Positions 34,190-35,411 of a DNA stretch of 35,411 nt are shown one piece after another. The DNA is taken from positions 32,061-67,471 of the forward strand of contig JAJYMO010000093.1 of assembly GCA_021786845.1 (NCBI GenBank). Direction: 5' to 3'. Each line of letters starts with the position of its first letter. Position 1 is the first letter of the stretch. The position numbers and the translations under genes were made by a program. Under the pieces are notes generated by a model. The model did no database searches, was not told the origin of the DNA, and was given only the letters and a program-made list of their open reading frames with translations. Origin of the DNA: Pseudomonadota bacterium (GTDB lineage Bacteria > Pseudomonadota > Gammaproteobacteria > Burkholderiales > Sulfuriferulaceae).

Positions 34190-34873
34190 ATGCAAATTCT
34201 GCCTACCCTCTGGCAGCAAAATTGTGTGTTATGCACCGATGATGCCAAGAATGCCGCACTGTGCCCAACATGTCAGTCTGATTTGCCCAACATGCCTGAT
34301 AGCCTGTGCCCCATTTGTGCGTTGCCTGTCAGCGAACCTGGCATTCTGTGCGGCAGTTGTCTCAAACATCCCCCGGCTTATGGACGCACGCTGGCGGCTT
34401 ACGCCTATAGCTTCCCCCTGGACCGACTGGTTCACGCATTCAAATACCATCATCAATTCAGCCTGTTGGATACACTCACAGCACCGCTGGTCGAAGCTTT
34501 GCAATACCACCCCCGACCCGATGCCATCCTGCCCATGCCCTTACATCCAGGGCGACTTCGCGAACGTGGTTATAACCAGGCCCTGTTATTGGCACAACAT
34601 TTAGCGCGCCAGCTCAAGCTCCCCCTGCTCACCCATTCTTGTCAGCGCACGCGCGCCACTGCTGAGCAGGCGCATTTGACACGCGAACAACGCCTGGAAA
34701 ATCTGCGTGGTGCGTTTGCCTGCGATGCTACTGTGCAGGGCCTGCATATCGCCATTGTGGACGATGTGATGACCAGCGGCAGCAGTGTCCAGCATCTTGC
34801 CCAATCCTTAAAACAAGCGGGTGCCAGCGCAGTAGAATGTTGGGTGGTCGCACGAGCACTCCACATACACTGA
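34190..34873 (+). CDS. comF: ComF-family phosphoribosyltransferase-like protein
   Basis: A 227-residue protein. The N-terminal zinc-binding region has repeated cysteine pairs (CVLC, CPTC, CPIC, CGSC). The C-terminal PRTase-type domain has ILPMPLHPGRLRERGYNQALLLAQHLA and the PRPP loop IAIVDDVMTSGSSV. The family is linked to DNA uptake (ComF/GntX), which is consistent with the nearby type IV pilus genes but not linked to them in an operon. A terminator follows. Confidence 0.93.
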   Translation: MQILPTLWQQNCVLCTDDAKNAALCPTCQSDLPNMPDSLCPICALPVSEPGILCGSCLKHPPAYGRTLAAYAYSFPLDRLVHAFKYHHQFSLLDTLTAPLVEALQYHPRPDAILPMPLHPGRLRERGYNQALLLAQHLARQLKLPLLTHSCQRTRATAEQAHLTREQRLENLRGAFACDATVQGLHIAIVDDVMTSGSSVQHLAQSLKQAGASAVECWVVARALHIH

Positions 34874-35200
34874 AAAACGCCATTGCCCTGGATTTGACAA
34901 CAATTCTCCGGCGAAGCCATGAGGCCACCGGCCTTCAGGGCGGGGTTCGGCGCGCCTGCCAGCCTGAAGGCCGTGGTTTTAAACCAGCAAGGAAAAAGGA
35001 TAAAATTATGGACGGTGCGCACATCATCCTGGCAATCCAGCGTCTGATAAGCTTGCCAACCAGGCGGGCAGGACAGTATTGAAAACAGGCTTCCACTGCA
35101 TATCACCCTCTTGACAAACAAGTGTTCAACCAGCATTTTCAGGATAATTGCTTGCTCTCTCCAAATTCGATGTATTATCTGAAACAGGGGACATTCCATC
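34874..35200. other. Intergenic region after comF
   Basis: 327 nt without a convincing gene. It holds the comF terminator (34925-34980) and, near 35111-35148, a TTGACA box and a GATAAT box that are too far apart (26 nt) for a normal promoter. The reading frame from 34837 has no family features and crosses the terminator. Confidence 0.5.
34925..34980 (+). terminator. Intrinsic terminator after comF, containing repeat copy 2
   Basis: CCACCGGCCTTCAGG (34925-34939) pairs with CCTGAAGGCCGTGG (34963-34976) with a single bulged base, followed directly by TTTT. The 23-nt loop is GC-rich with a GGCGCGCC palindrome. Positions 34931-34960 match the repeat at 17834-17863 at 24 of 30 bases. Confidence 0.7.
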
Positions 35201-35410
35201 ATGAAATTAATGCATCTTTTCAGCCTGCAACACAGCAGGTTCGCATACCGTACCGACCTGATCCTGTATGGCATCGTGTCATTGGCAACTTTGCTGATCA
35301 TCGCTGGCTCGTGGAACCAGTGGTCAGGCATGTTGGGCTTTGCGTTGACCGGTCTGGCAAGTTACCCCCTCAGAAAGCTGCCGGTACGCCCGCTAACCGA
35401 AAACCCGTGA
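35201..35410 (+). CDS. Small membrane protein of unknown function
   Basis: A 69-residue protein with two hydrophobic stretches (DLILYGIVSLATLLIIAG and MLGFALTGLASYPL) and a basic N-terminus. GGGGAC lies upstream of ATG 35201. It ends one base before the window edge. The family is not recognised. Confidence 0.55.
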   Translation: MKLMHLFSLQHSRFAYRTDLILYGIVSLATLLIIAGSWNQWSGMLGFALTGLASYPLRKLPVRPLTENP

Positions 35411-35411
35411 A

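Noticed and set aside
34837-35082. 81-codon plus-strand frame after comF
   Set aside because: It starts inside comF, runs through a clear terminator and shows no recognisable sequence.
1-35411. CRISPR arrays, tRNA or rRNA genes, prophage genes
   Set aside because: No regularly spaced direct repeats, tRNA-like cloverleaf sequences or phage structural genes were seen in any intergenic region.

Overview
This looks like a chromosomal segment of a chemolithotrophic sulfur-oxidising proteobacterium with moderate GC. A betaproteobacterium of the Nitrosomonadales type is my best guess, from the trxA-rho pair, the pilB-pilC-pilD-coaE-zapD-yacG cluster, the bioB-F-H-C-D cluster and the sHdr genes. That placement is inference, because no rRNA or other phylogenetic marker is present.

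Positions 1-11040 are one minus-strand super-cluster for cytoplasmic sulfane-sulfur oxidation by the sHdr-LbpA route. In transcription order it reads rhodanese, tusA, a DsrE2/DsrE3-type protein, hdrC1, hdrB1, hdrA, the conserved 'hyp' gene, hdrC2, hdrB2, a lipoate-binding protein (LbpA), a second small DsrE-family protein, a second LbpA, a radical-SAM lipoyl synthase component (LipS type) and a lipoate-protein ligase that runs off the left edge. The trafficking proteins (Rhd/TusA/DsrE) are expected to pass sulfane sulfur to the sHdr complex. The sHdr complex is thought to work with lipoylated LbpA, and the last two genes build and attach that lipoyl group. The regulatory layout has three parts: a promoter with an overlapping TGCAAA-N4-TTTGCA dyad before rhd, a second promoter plus an 18-bp dyad before hdrC1, and strong hairpins at two module boundaries.

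Positions 11041-18909 are plus-strand housekeeping genes. They are a small unknown protein, a CorC/HlyC-type CBS membrane protein, the type IV pilus assembly genes pilB, pilC and pilD, then coaE, zapD and yacG. pilC-pilD-coaE and zapD-yacG overlap by a few bases and are probably translationally coupled. rpiA faces this block. ilvA and a soluble lytic transglycosylase follow on the plus strand.

Positions 23355-34093 hold biotin synthesis in two places. bioA is alone on the minus strand, divergent from trxA-rho. bioB-bioF-bioH-bioC-bioD-mltA follow a small membrane-protein gene whose stop overlaps the bioB start. Between rho and mltA lies a decayed island: a broken IS1595-type transposase with a REP-like hairpin inside it, a small membrane protein, and a lone inverted-repeat-like end. 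The window closes with comF, a good intrinsic terminator, and a small membrane-protein gene.

The most notable content is the complete sHdr/LbpA/lipoate-assembly locus with its duplicated LbpA and interposed DsrE-like protein. The pathway is established in the literature. The less-described parts are the internal regulation, the paired LbpA/DsrE unit and the conserved 'hyp' subunit.
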